From assembly GCA_045592985.1 (NCBI GenBank), contig JAZNVU010000054.1, positions 1 to 45,941 of the forward strand: a DNA stretch of 45,941 bases, read 5' to 3'. Positions 6,287 through 13,083 of this stretch are shown in pieces. The notes under the pieces were generated by a model. The model searched no databases, had not been told where the DNA came from, and was given only the letters and a program-made list of their open reading frames with translations. The position numbers were made by a program, and so were the translations under genes. Source of the DNA: UMGS172 sp045592985. GTDB taxonomy: Bacteria; Bacillota; Clostridia; Oscillospirales; Acutalibacteraceae. Positions within the stretch are counted from its first letter, which is position 1. Each line of letters starts with the position of its first letter.

Positions 6287-7399
6287 TCACAAATTTGCAA
6301 TAATATCGCTGATAATGGTGTTCGAAACCAAAAATCCCTGACTTGTAAGCCTGAAACCGTTACCAAAAAACTCTATAAATCCCTGCTTTTCAAAATGCTT
6401 TGCACGGTTTAAAGCCTTTTTGCTGAATTCGGTTTTAAACTTTGTTTTGTATTCAGAAAAGTCAATACCGTCGGTAATACGGAGTTTTAACATCACATAT
6501 TCTTCTACCGTACCGCCGGTGCTGTCAAAAACAGGGGAGGGATTATAAAGGTAATTCTCAAAATTGCGTTCAAAATAAAACCGCTTGCCGTTTAAAAAAG
6601 AGTGCGCCGCAGGGCCTAAACCTAAATATTCTTTTTGTTCCCAATATTTCATGTTGTGAACAGCGCGGTAACCCGACTTTGCAAAATTTGAAATTTCGTA
6701 ATGCTCAAAACCGTTTTGTTTGAGGTACTCGGCCATAAACAAATACATATCGGCAACCGTATCTTCATCGGGGAGATTCAGGGAAGATACATCGGCTTTG
6801 CCGAATGCTGTATCGGGTTCGATTTTTAGCATATAGCAGGAAATATGGGCAATATCAAGGTTAAGACAAAAATCGAGCGATTGCTTTAACGTTTTAATCG
6901 TTTGATAGGGGATACCTAACATAACGTCAACCGATATGTTGCCAATACCTGCTTTTTTAGCGTCGTTTACAGTGCGGGTGACGTCGCTGGCATTATGCCT
7001 TCTTGATAAACTTTTAAGTTCATTATCAAGGTATGACTGCATACCAATAGAAATTCGGTTCACACCTGCCTTTGACATTAAACAGAAGTCGTCATACAAA
7101 TGCTCGGCAGGGTTTGCCTCAACCGTTATTTCGGCGTTTTGTAATCCAAAATTTTCTTTAGCAACCGTTACAATTTCGGCAATACGTTTGCCACCAAGCA
7201 AAGTAGGGGTGCCTCCGCCAAAATACAGCGTGTCTGCAAAAACTGAAAGCCGTGCTTTTGCCTCAGTTAGTTGAGATAAAAGCACAGCCTTGTAAGTTTC
7301 GTATGTCTCCTCGTTTGCCTTAACCGAATAAAAATCACAATAAGCACATTTCGATTGGCAAAAAGGAACGTGAATATAGAGCCCTATCGGATTAGTCAA
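6287..7399 (-). CDS. hemW: Radical SAM protein HemW (HemN-like)
   Basis: About 370 residues. The radical SAM core starts with YIHVPFCQSKCAYCDF, whose CxxxCxxC binds the 4Fe-4S cluster. FGGGTPTLL and the EANPAE and GIPYQT segments follow, then a C-terminal HemN_C region. The length and the lack of extra N-terminal residues favour HemW, a haem chaperone, over coproporphyrinogen dehydrogenase HemN. Its frame runs back into the upstream gene. The best start is TTG at 7399, overlapping the pduL stop (GTTGACTAA), with translational coupling; an in-frame ATG at 7438 is the alternative. Confidence 0.85.
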   Translation of the reverse strand: MTNPIGLYIHVPFCQSKCAYCDFYSVKANEETYETYKAVLLSQLTEAKARLSVFADTLYFGGGTPTLLGGKRIAEIVTVAKENFGLQNAEITVEANPAEHLYDDFCLMSKAGVNRISIGMQSYLDNELKSLSRRHNASDVTRTVNDAKKAGIGNISVDVMLGIPYQTIKTLKQSLDFCLNLDIAHISCYMLKIEPDTAFGKADVSSLNLPDEDTVADMYLFMAEYLKQNGFEHYEISNFAKSGYRAVHNMKYWEQKEYLGLGPAAHSFLNGKRFYFERNFENYLYNPSPVFDSTGGTVEEYVMLKLRITDGIDFSEYKTKFKTEFSKKALNRAKHFEKQGFIEFFGNGFRLTSQGFLVSNTIISDIIANL

Positions 7400-7967
7400 C
7401 GATAATACCCATGCAACTGCCGGGGATAGAAGCAGCATTGGCCTCGTCGGTATCAACGTGCATAGCAAGAGCGTATTTGGGGCTTACACGAACTACGGTG
7501 TCACCGTAAATAAGGCTTCTGCCTTCGGTGTTAACCTTAACGTTAACAATCTGGCAATCCTTTACACCGAGTTCTGCAGCATCTTCAGGGGTCATGTGAA
7601 TGTGACGCTTTGCAACGATAACGCCCTCTTCGAGTTCAACTTCGCCACAGGGGCCTACGAGTTTGCAAGCACCCGAACCCTTAACGTCACCCGACTCGCG
7701 AATGGGAGCCTTAACGCCGATAGAACGGGCATCGGTAGCCGAAAGTTCAACCTGAGTTTCGGGACGACAGGGACCAAGGATAGAAACACCTGCAAGTTCC
7801 TTTTTAGGACCTACAACGGTAACTCTCTCTTCACAAGCAAACTGGCCGGGCTGAGAGAGGTCCTTTTTAGGGGTGAGTTCATAACCTGCACCAAAAAGGG
7901 TTTCAAGAGCCTCTTTGGAAACGTGAACGTGACGTGCTGAAATTTCAACAATAAAATCTTTTGCCAT
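7392..7967 (-). CDS. pduL: Phosphate propanoyltransferase PduL
   Basis: A 191-residue acyl-CoA:phosphate acyltransferase of the PduL family, unrelated to the classic Pta. It interconverts acetyl- or propanoyl-CoA with the acyl phosphate. The duplicated beta-barrel is visible as two halves with the family's zinc-binding His motifs ARHVHVS (about 11-17) and KRHIHMTPEDAAELGV (about 119-134). There is no N-terminal encapsulation peptide and no microcompartment gene nearby, so it should be a cytosolic enzyme for acetate or propionate formation. The ATG follows AAAGGAG. It overlaps the start of hemW, which probably shares its mRNA. Confidence 0.9.
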   Translation of the reverse strand: MAKDFIVEISARHVHVSKEALETLFGAGYELTPKKDLSQPGQFACEERVTVVGPKKELAGVSILGPCRPETQVELSATDARSIGVKAPIRESGDVKGSGACKLVGPCGEVELEEGVIVAKRHIHMTPEDAAELGVKDCQIVNVKVNTEGRSLIYGDTVVRVSPKYALAMHVDTDEANAASIPGSCMGIIVD

Positions 7968-8052
7968 GATAAAAAACTCCTTTGAATTTTAAAGTTCGAT
8001 ATTATTTTAACACATAACTTTAATTTTTCAAGTATTAATAATGTTTTTTGTC

Positions 8053-8080
8053 TTGAAAAGAGGTATATTTATTGTATAAT
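8053..8080 (+). promoter_or_regulatory. Sigma-A promoter of the uracil-DNA glycosylase gene
   Basis: TTGAAA (8053-8058), a 16-nt spacer and TATAAT (8075-8080) lie 24 bp before the start codon, giving a very short leader. Confidence 0.7.
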
Positions 8081-8103
8081 ATCAGATAAATGGGGTGAAA
8101 CAA

Positions 8104-8667
8104 ATGACACTTGACGAATTAAGGCAAAAATGCCTCCAATGCAACGACTGTAAACTGTGCCAAACGCGTACCAATGTTGTATTTGGTGAGGGTAATGAAA
8201 ACGCAAAATTGATGTTTATCGGTGAAGGCCCCGGTGAAACCGAGGACAATACAGGCAGACCGTTTGTTGGCAAGGCAGGTCAATTACTTGAAAAGATGAT
8301 TCTAGCGATAGGTCTTACGCGTGAGGAGGTGTATGTTGCCAACATGGTCAAGTGCCGTCCGCCTAAAAACCGCGACCCTGAGCAGGAAGAAACCGAGACA
8401 TGTATAAAACATTTAAGGGAGCAGGTTAAACTGGTTTCGCCAAAATTAATTGTCTGTCTTGGCAGAATTTCGGCTTGCAGACTTATTGACCCGAATTTTA
8501 AAGTTACAAAACAGCACGGAGAATGGATAGAAAAGGGCAATATCAAGTTTATGGGCACATTTCATCCGTCTGCTTTGCTCAGAAATCCTTTGCAAAAGCC
8601 CGAGGCGTTTGAGGATTTTCTTAAAATCAAAGAAGAATATGAAAGGGTAAAGCAAAACGGGTTTTAA
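8104..8667 (+). CDS. Uracil-DNA glycosylase, family 4 (iron-sulfur)
   Basis: A 187-residue base-excision repair enzyme that removes uracil from DNA. The N-terminal Cys cluster (CLQCNDCKLC region) and later Cys residues match the 4Fe-4S ligands of family 4. The uracil pocket GEGPGETED and GRPFVGKAGQLL are near residues 42-65, VYVANMVKCRPP follows, and the late catalytic loop is FHPSALLR. ATG at 8104 was chosen over the in-frame GTG at 8095 because GGGGTG then sits at ribosome-binding distance. It lies in a single-gene unit between a divergent pduL and the rpsF operon. Confidence 0.9.
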   Translation: MTLDELRQKCLQCNDCKLCQTRTNVVFGEGNENAKLMFIGEGPGETEDNTGRPFVGKAGQLLEKMILAIGLTREEVYVANMVKCRPPKNRDPEQEETETCIKHLREQVKLVSPKLIVCLGRISACRLIDPNFKVTKQHGEWIEKGNIKFMGTFHPSALLRNPLQKPEAFEDFLKIKEEYERVKQNGF

Positions 8668-8680
8668 CGTAAAAAAATGC

Positions 8681-8709
8681 TTGACTTTAAAGGTTGACTT
8701 TGATATAAT
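8681..8709 (+). promoter_or_regulatory. Sigma-A promoter of the rpsF-ssb-rpsR operon
   Basis: TTGACT (8681-8686), a 17-nt spacer and TATAAT (8704-8709) form a near-consensus promoter. The leader of about 80 nt contains CCTG/CAGG (8751-8767) and could host the S6:S18 autoregulatory RNA known from other bacteria, but the match was not verified. Confidence 0.8.
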
Positions 8710-8796
8710 ATCTCTGCTAATGACAAATATTGTGTCTTTTAGCTCCTTGACCTGTCGAAAAGGCAGGCCCAAAAGTCCATAAGGAGGTGTAAACGA

Positions 8797-9081
8797 ATGG
8801 TTACTAACAAGTATGAGGCAATGATGGTTTTCTCTGTTGCCAATGGTGAAGAGGCTACTAACGCTCTTGTTGAGAAGTTTAAGGCTCTTATTGCTGAGAA
8901 CGGTACCATCGAAAACGTTGACGATTGGGGTAAGCGCCGTTTGGCATATCTCATCAACGACGAGGCAGAAGGTTACTATGTAATCGCCAATTTCGAGGCT
9001 GCTCCCACATTCCCCGCAGAACTTGACCGTATTGCAAAGATCACCGACGGTGTTCTTCGCGTAATGGTTACTGCAAAATAA
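8797..9081 (+). CDS. rpsF: 30S ribosomal protein S6
   Basis: A 94-residue S6 protein with the family's YEAMMVFS start, the DDWGKRRLAYLIN segment and the closing GVLRVMVT strand. It pairs with S18 on the 30S platform. AAGGAGGTG precedes the ATG at good spacing. It is first in the conserved rpsF-ssb-rpsR operon, 18 bp before ssb. Confidence 0.96.
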   Translation: MVTNKYEAMMVFSVANGEEATNALVEKFKALIAENGTIENVDDWGKRRLAYLINDEAEGYYVIANFEAAPTFPAELDRIAKITDGVLRVMVTAK

Positions 9082-9099
9082 GTCAGAGGAGATAAACTA

Positions 9100-9534
9100 A
9101 TGAATGTTGTAATTCTTATAGGTAGACTTACTGACAATCCCGAACTTCGTCACACCAGCAACAATATTGCTGTGACAAGGTTTTCAATCGCGGTTGACCG
9201 CGGTTACAGATCAGGTGAAGAAAGACAAACCGACTTTGTCAACATCGTAGCATGGAGACAGACTGCCGAATTTATTACGACCTACTTCAAAAAGGGTCAG
9301 CGCATTGCTATCGAAGGCTCTTTGCGTATGAACCGTTATCAGGATAAGGACGGTAACAACCGTACTTCGTATGAAGTTGTTGTCAACAACGCTCATTTTG
9401 TTGAGCCTAAAAACGGCGGCGGCAATGCAGGATTTGTTCCTGCCGAAGCAGCACCTGCTGCACCCCAGTCTTTCTCAAACAGTGATTCCGGCGATTTTGC
9501 CGAGATCGCATCGGACGACGATTTGCCGTTCTAA
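9100..9534 (+). CDS. ssb: Single-stranded DNA-binding protein
   Basis: A 144-residue SSB. The OB-fold (about 1-105) starts MNVVILIGRLTDNPELR and includes VNIVAWRQTAEF and GQRIAIEGSLRMNRYQDKDG. A Gly/Ala/Pro-rich linker leads to the acidic tail DDDLPF that binds partner proteins. It coats single-stranded DNA during replication and repair. It sits between rpsF and rpsR as in most Firmicutes, so expression should follow ribosome synthesis. Confidence 0.96.
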   Translation: MNVVILIGRLTDNPELRHTSNNIAVTRFSIAVDRGYRSGEERQTDFVNIVAWRQTAEFITTYFKKGQRIAIEGSLRMNRYQDKDGNNRTSYEVVVNNAHFVEPKNGGGNAGFVPAEAAPAAPQSFSNSDSGDFAEIASDDDLPF

Positions 9535-9587
9535 TTTATTTGACTTTTAGCTTTAAGCTTTAACTTTACTAAAGGAGGTTGCCTTAA

Positions 9588-9827
9588 ATGGAAAAGAACG
9601 AGAGACCTATGCACCGTAAACCCCGCAAGAAGGCTTGTTTCTTCTGCGTTGATCGTGCAGAGTTCATTGATTATAAGGACGTTGCAAAGCTCCGCAAGTT
9701 TGTTTCTGAGCGTGCAAAGATCCTTCCTCGCCGTGTAACCGGCACTTGCGCTGCACATCAGCGTGAGCTCACTACTGCTATCAAGCGTGCACGTTATGTT
9801 GCTTTGCTTCCTTACGTAGCAGACTAA
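9588..9827 (+). CDS. rpsR: 30S ribosomal protein S18, zinc-binding type
   Basis: A 79-residue S18 with the family core YKDVAKLRKFVSERAKILPR and RVTGTCAAHQRELTTAIKRAR. CFFC near residue 18 together with TCAAH forms a zinc-binding set (the C+ form of S18), so the protein probably needs zinc. AAAGGAGG precedes the ATG. It is the last gene of the operon, and a strong terminator follows. Confidence 0.95.
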   Translation: MEKNERPMHRKPRKKACFFCVDRAEFIDYKDVAKLRKFVSERAKILPRRVTGTCAAHQRELTTAIKRARYVALLPYVAD

Positions 9828-9841
9828 TAATTCTTAAATTG

Positions 9842-9875
9842 AAAAAACGGAGTGGACTTGTCCACTCCGTTTTTT
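9842..9875. terminator. Terminator of the rpsF operon
   Basis: A perfect 16-bp stem (9842-9857 with 9860-9875) has A and T runs on its two flanks, so it should work in both directions. It lies 15 bp after the rpsR stop. Confidence 0.9.
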
Positions 9876-9988
9876 AAGTTTGTATAGCTAAAAAACGGTT
9901 CGACCGATTATTCCAAAATTTTGTTTTGTATAGTTGTAATATACCATACATTTATGATAAATAAAGTACAGTTTAAAATCACAAGTTG

Positions 9989-10339
9989 TTTTTAGAGCCT
10001 ATTATGATGCTTATGGGTACGCCTGCCGATAAGGTTATGATGACTTTCTCGGGTGAAAACTATTATACCTTGAACATTTTGTTTAAAGACGGAAGGTCGG
10101 CTGTTGTTTCGGGATTTAAAAAAGGCTCACCGTTTATGATGAATATAGCCTCAGACCCAAAAAGTTACATTATAAAGGTTGAATCCGATTACTTTGCTTT
10201 ATTTATGGAAGAACTTGTCCGTTTCTTTAAAACAAAGGAAGCTAAGGTACCGCACGAGTGTACCGTTAATATAATCGCAGTGCGTGAAGCAGGTCTCAAA
10301 GCTTATAAAACCCCAGGAATATGGGTTGATGTTGACTGA
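9989..10339 (+). pseudogene. Truncated Gfo/Idh/MocA-family oxidoreductase (C-terminal remnant)
   Basis: About 115 codons read like the C-terminal alpha/beta domain of a Gfo/Idh/MocA oxidoreductase: a beta-sheet strand with LNILFKDGRSAVVSG, then EELVRFFKTKEAKVPHEC and a helix ending REAGLKAYKTPGIWVDV. The NAD-binding Rossmann domain is missing. There is a stop in frame at 9974-9976, no clear ribosome binding site, and no matching coding sequence in the 110 bp upstream. A terminator follows directly. It is best read as a decayed gene left by a 5' deletion. A surviving short protein from ATG 10004 cannot be excluded. Confidence 0.65.
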
Positions 10340-10376
10340 AAAAAACTCCGTCATTTTTAAAATGACGGAGTTTTTT
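10339..10376. terminator. Bidirectional terminator
   Basis: A perfect 18-bp inverted repeat (10339-10356 with 10359-10376) with A and T runs at its ends. It lies between the oxidoreductase remnant and the converging mgtC-like gene. Confidence 0.88.
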
Positions 10377-10377
10377 A

Positions 10378-11040
10378 CTATTTTGTTATCTCGACTGAGC
10401 ATACGCACTCGTTTTCCATAATTATACAGCCAAGTCGGTTAACTTCTGTTTTAGTACAGTTGTCTATTTTTATTATGCATATGTTTTCTTTTTCACATGA
10501 TATCGATGCAATGTAATATTCATTTTCCAAGATACAAGCTGTAAGGCTTTTGATAGCATCACGATTGGAAAGTTCTATTTTCAGTAAATGTGTGCCTTTG
10601 GCTTCCTTATTCTGAAACTTGATGCTGAGAGGATGTAGCGCGATCATAGCAATGACCATTATTACAGTCATTGTGATAGAAACAAAATAGTATCCAATAC
10701 CTATACAAAGACCTATACATGCTGTTGCCCATAAACCTGCTGCGGTTGTCAGTCCTCTTATGCGGTTGCCGCCAATAAGAATACATCCGGCACCTAAAAA
10801 ACCTATTCCGCTTACAACCTGAGCACCAATTCGACCTATATCTCCACCATAATTCATATACAGCGCTTCACTCATTATCATAACACCTGCGGCGCCAAGA
10901 CACACAAGGATATGAGTTCTTAAACCTGCGTCGTGATTGGTATAAGCGCGTTCGGCACCTATAATTCCACCAAGAACCAAAGCTAAGATGAGCCGTAATA
11001 AAACAGATTGCCAATTGTCGGGTAAAAATAATTCGGGCAT
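10378..11040 (-). CDS. MgtC/SapB-family membrane protein
   Basis: 220 residues. The N-terminal half is the MgtC membrane domain with four to five helices and the family motifs LGGIIGAERAYTNHDAGLRTH, GAQVVSGIGFLGAGCI and IRGLTTAAGLWATACIGLC. The C-terminal 85 residues are a cytosolic ACT-like domain. Family members are linked to magnesium limitation, membrane potential and virulence in some species; the role here is open. The start is set at ATG 11040, which has CAGGAG at good spacing; 33 upstream codons have no such signal and overlap a hairpin. It converges on the oxidoreductase remnant. Confidence 0.88.
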   Translation of the reverse strand: MPELFLPDNWQSVLLRLILALVLGGIIGAERAYTNHDAGLRTHILVCLGAAGVMIMSEALYMNYGGDIGRIGAQVVSGIGFLGAGCILIGGNRIRGLTTAAGLWATACIGLCIGIGYYFVSITMTVIMVIAMIALHPLSIKFQNKEAKGTHLLKIELSNRDAIKSLTACILENEYYIASISCEKENICIIKIDNCTKTEVNRLGCIIMENECVCSVEITK

Positions 11041-11062
11041 TGTCGTCTCCTGAAAGTTTAAT

Positions 11063-11096
11063 ACGCATATTCCGTTTATGGAATATGCGTTTTTTT
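11063..11096 (+). terminator. Hairpin with T-run upstream of the mgtC-like gene
   Basis: ACGCATATTCC (11063-11073) pairs with GGAATATGCGT (11080-11090), followed on the plus strand by a run of seven T. As a plus-strand terminator it would shield the gene starting at 11276. On the minus strand it lies in the mgtC 5' leader and could affect its expression. Confidence 0.6.
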
Positions 11097-11170
11097 CTTG
11101 TATATTAATATACCATATAAAATAGTATAAATCAAGCAAAATTTCAAAAATATTTTACCTAAATTTTACA

Positions 11171-11236
11171 TTGATTTAACAAAAACTTTGTGGCATAATT
11201 TGGAGTATTCTCAAAATGTGCGAGGTAAGGTATAAT
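11171..11236 (+). promoter_or_regulatory. Promoter region of the SH3/C39 protein gene
   Basis: TTGATT (11171-11176), 17 nt, CATAAT (11194-11199) make one candidate. A second -10, TATAAT (11231-11236), has only a poor -35 hexamer. Confidence 0.5.
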
Positions 11237-11275
11237 ATACATGCGTGCACGAGAAGTTTTAAAAAGGAGAAATGC

Positions 11276-12241
11276 ATGAAAAAAGTATTAACTATAATAT
11301 TAACGTTTGTGATTACTGTGGCATCGGTCATGTTTGTGCCGATGTCTGTCGGGGCGGCAAGTGCAGGGACAAGAGCAGGTAAAGTAACACTTAACAGCGG
11401 TACTTTGTACATACGTAGTTCGCCGCAAAAAAGTGCGAGCGTTCTAAGAAGCGTTTATAATGGCTCACATTTGACGTTGATGGAAAAAAGCGGTGATTGG
11501 TGGAAGGTAGAGTATCAAGATGGCAAGTTTGGCTACTGTCATTCGGATTACATTACCGTTTTAAATTCATCTGAAGCTACGGTAGATGTAAGTTCAGGAT
11601 ATCTTAACGTTCGTAGCGGAGCAGGTACTTCGTATAAACTTATTGATGTACTTTTTGATAATGATACCGTACTTGTACTGTCGCAGGAAAATGGCTGGAG
11701 CCGTGTGCTATTTTACGGAAGCAAGATAGGGTATGTAAGCAGTAAATATCTGAAAACCGATAAAACTTACAGTGCTATTAGTCTTAATGTGCCGAGTTTT
11801 AAACAGACTGACCCAAGATGGGCGAATGTGAAAATCGGTAGTTCGGGCAAAACTATGGCTGATATTGGTTGTGTGACAACTGCACTCTCAATGACCGAGT
11901 CTTACCGTACGGGGTCTACAATATATCCTAATGCTATGGCTAAAAAATTGACCTACACGCCGTCGGGAAGTGTATATTGGCCGAGCAACTACACTCAGTC
12001 AACGTCTATAACGGGATATCTTTCAAGATTTTATGAGATTTTAAAATCGGGTAAACCGGTAATAGTCGGTCTTAAAAATAAAAGCGGCAGTCAGCATTGG
12101 GTTGTTGTAACGGGTTATAAAGGGGGAGACACGCTTAAAGCGTCCAACTTTACCATAAACGACCCCGGTTCAAAATACCGTGACGATCTGCAGGATTTTA
12201 TAAACGTATATCCGTACTTTTATAAGTATTTGTATTATTAA
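11276..12241 (+). CDS. Secreted SH3-domain protein with C39-like peptidase domain
   Basis: 321 residues. A signal peptide (MKKVLTIILTFVITVASVMF, cleaved near VGAASA) is followed by two bacterial SH3 domains (about 35-95 and 100-160, with LYIRSSP and LNVRSGAG) that bind cell wall. A papain-like Peptidase_C39_2 domain (about 170-321) has the likely catalytic Cys in DIGCVTTALSM, His in HWVVVTGYKGG and Asp in INDPGS. It probably cleaves wall or secreted peptides outside the cell. Start at 11276 follows AAAAGGAGA; an upstream ATG at 11272 is in another frame. A terminator follows the stop. Confidence 0.85.
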   Translation: MKKVLTIILTFVITVASVMFVPMSVGAASAGTRAGKVTLNSGTLYIRSSPQKSASVLRSVYNGSHLTLMEKSGDWWKVEYQDGKFGYCHSDYITVLNSSEATVDVSSGYLNVRSGAGTSYKLIDVLFDNDTVLVLSQENGWSRVLFYGSKIGYVSSKYLKTDKTYSAISLNVPSFKQTDPRWANVKIGSSGKTMADIGCVTTALSMTESYRTGSTIYPNAMAKKLTYTPSGSVYWPSNYTQSTSITGYLSRFYEILKSGKPVIVGLKNKSGSQHWVVVTGYKGGDTLKASNFTINDPGSKYRDDLQDFINVYPYFYKYLYY

Positions 12242-12243
12242 CG

Positions 12244-12269
12244 GAAACCGTGGCACTTGCCACGGTTTC
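12244..12269. terminator. Hairpin between converging genes
   Basis: GAAACCGTGGCA (12244-12255) pairs perfectly with 12258-12269. It fills the gap between the SH3/C39 gene and the amidase gene. T content after the stem is modest, so strength is uncertain. Confidence 0.6.
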
Positions 12270-12752
12270 TTAATATGTGCGTACACCGTCAATGTGTATA
12301 AATCGTGCCAGTGAATAAGAATAGGTATTAAGCGGACGGTTGAGCGCGTCATTAGTGTGCGCGGCAATTAAAATTTGAGGGTTAGTTGCGATTATTACAG
12401 GTGTATGGTAAAAATCTCCTGTCTCGTTGCCCAGTTGAACGATATCGCCTATCATGGCTTGGTCTTGTAAAACCAAATGACCGAAGGGACCAACCGATTG
12501 GTTGTTTATAAGAAAATCGTAAAGATACTCTACACCTGTCCATGAAGGTGTACGTTCGGAGGCAGTGCGGTAAAACCAACCAGTCTCAGGAGTGTAGTTC
12601 ATCACACCTGCACCTGCATAAATGCATTGAGAGGCAAAGTTGGTACAGTCACCGCCGATATCGTTAAAATCATAAAATTTCGGATTGCGTAACAAGGCCC
12701 ATTTTTTGGCATATATCACAGTGGCAGCACGGTTGTAAGCAGAAATTTTCAT
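12270..12752 (-). CDS. Amidase_6-domain protein
   Basis: A 160-residue protein that is almost entirely an Amidase_6 (putative papain-like amidase) domain. It opens YNRAATVIYAKKWALLRNP, has the likely nucleophile in GGDCTNFASQC near residue 35 and a likely catalytic His in FYHTPVIIA. There is no signal peptide or membrane segment, unlike many secreted relatives. The start at 12752 was chosen because AGGGG precedes it; 20 further upstream codons run toward the tRNA terminator and lack a signal. Substrate unknown. It lies just downstream of tRNA-Gln on the same strand. Confidence 0.75.
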   Translation of the reverse strand: MKISAYNRAATVIYAKKWALLRNPKFYDFNDIGGDCTNFASQCIYAGAGVMNYTPETGWFYRTASERTPSWTGVEYLYDFLINNQSVGPFGHLVLQDQAMIGDIVQLGNETGDFYHTPVIIATNPQILIAAHTNDALNRPLNTYSYSLARFIHIDGVRTY

Positions 12753-12810
12753 AACATCAACCCCTGTTAATATGTTATGAATAGCAGTGAAATTTGTTCT
12801 CAATAAAACC

Positions 12811-12868
12811 ATTCCTCAGCCAAAACAAAAAAACCACCCTATTGGGGTGGTTTTTTTGGCTGAGGAAT
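12811..12868 (-). repeat. Inverted copy of the tRNA-Gln 3' end enclosing its terminator
   Basis: ATTCCTCAGCCAAAA (12811-12825) is a perfect inverted repeat of 12854-12868, which encodes the 3' acceptor strand and CCA end of tRNA-Gln. Nested inside is the terminator stem 12827-12839 / 12845-12857 with T-runs. The whole forms one extended palindrome of nearly 60 bp. Confidence 0.75.
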
Positions 12869-12930
12869 AGGGATTCGAACCCCAACAAACAGAGTCAGAG
12901 TCTGTCGTGCTACCGTTACACTATTCCTCA
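12857..12930 (-). tRNA. tRNA-Gln (CTG anticodon)
   Basis: A complete cloverleaf: acceptor TGAGGAA/TTCCTCA, anticodon stem ACAGA/TCTGT with loop CTCTGAC (CTG, glutamine CAG codon), a T-arm with GTTCGAATC, discriminator G and encoded CCA; 74 nt. The first acceptor pair is T-A, as is common for tRNA-Gln. It is followed at once by a hairpin terminator. Confidence 0.94.
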
Positions 12931-13025
12931 ACGGACAAAAACTATTATAACCATTTTTTTTGAAATGTCAAGAATTATTTTAATGAATTTCAAATATTTT
13001 GTTGTAAAACTTGTTTATATTTAAG

Positions 13026-13054
13026 TTGTGATGTGCAAAAAAATATGGTATAAT
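13026..13054 (+). promoter_or_regulatory. Sigma-A promoter of the branching-enzyme gene
   Basis: TTGTGA (13026-13031), a 17-nt spacer and TATAAT (13049-13054), 30 bp before the start codon. Confidence 0.7.
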
Positions 13055-13083
13055 ATAATTGACGATAGTGAGGTGGCATTATT

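Noticed and set aside
7458..7940. 160-codon plus-strand open frame opposite pduL
   Set aside because: It is a shadow of pduL codon usage; no ribosome binding site or domain.
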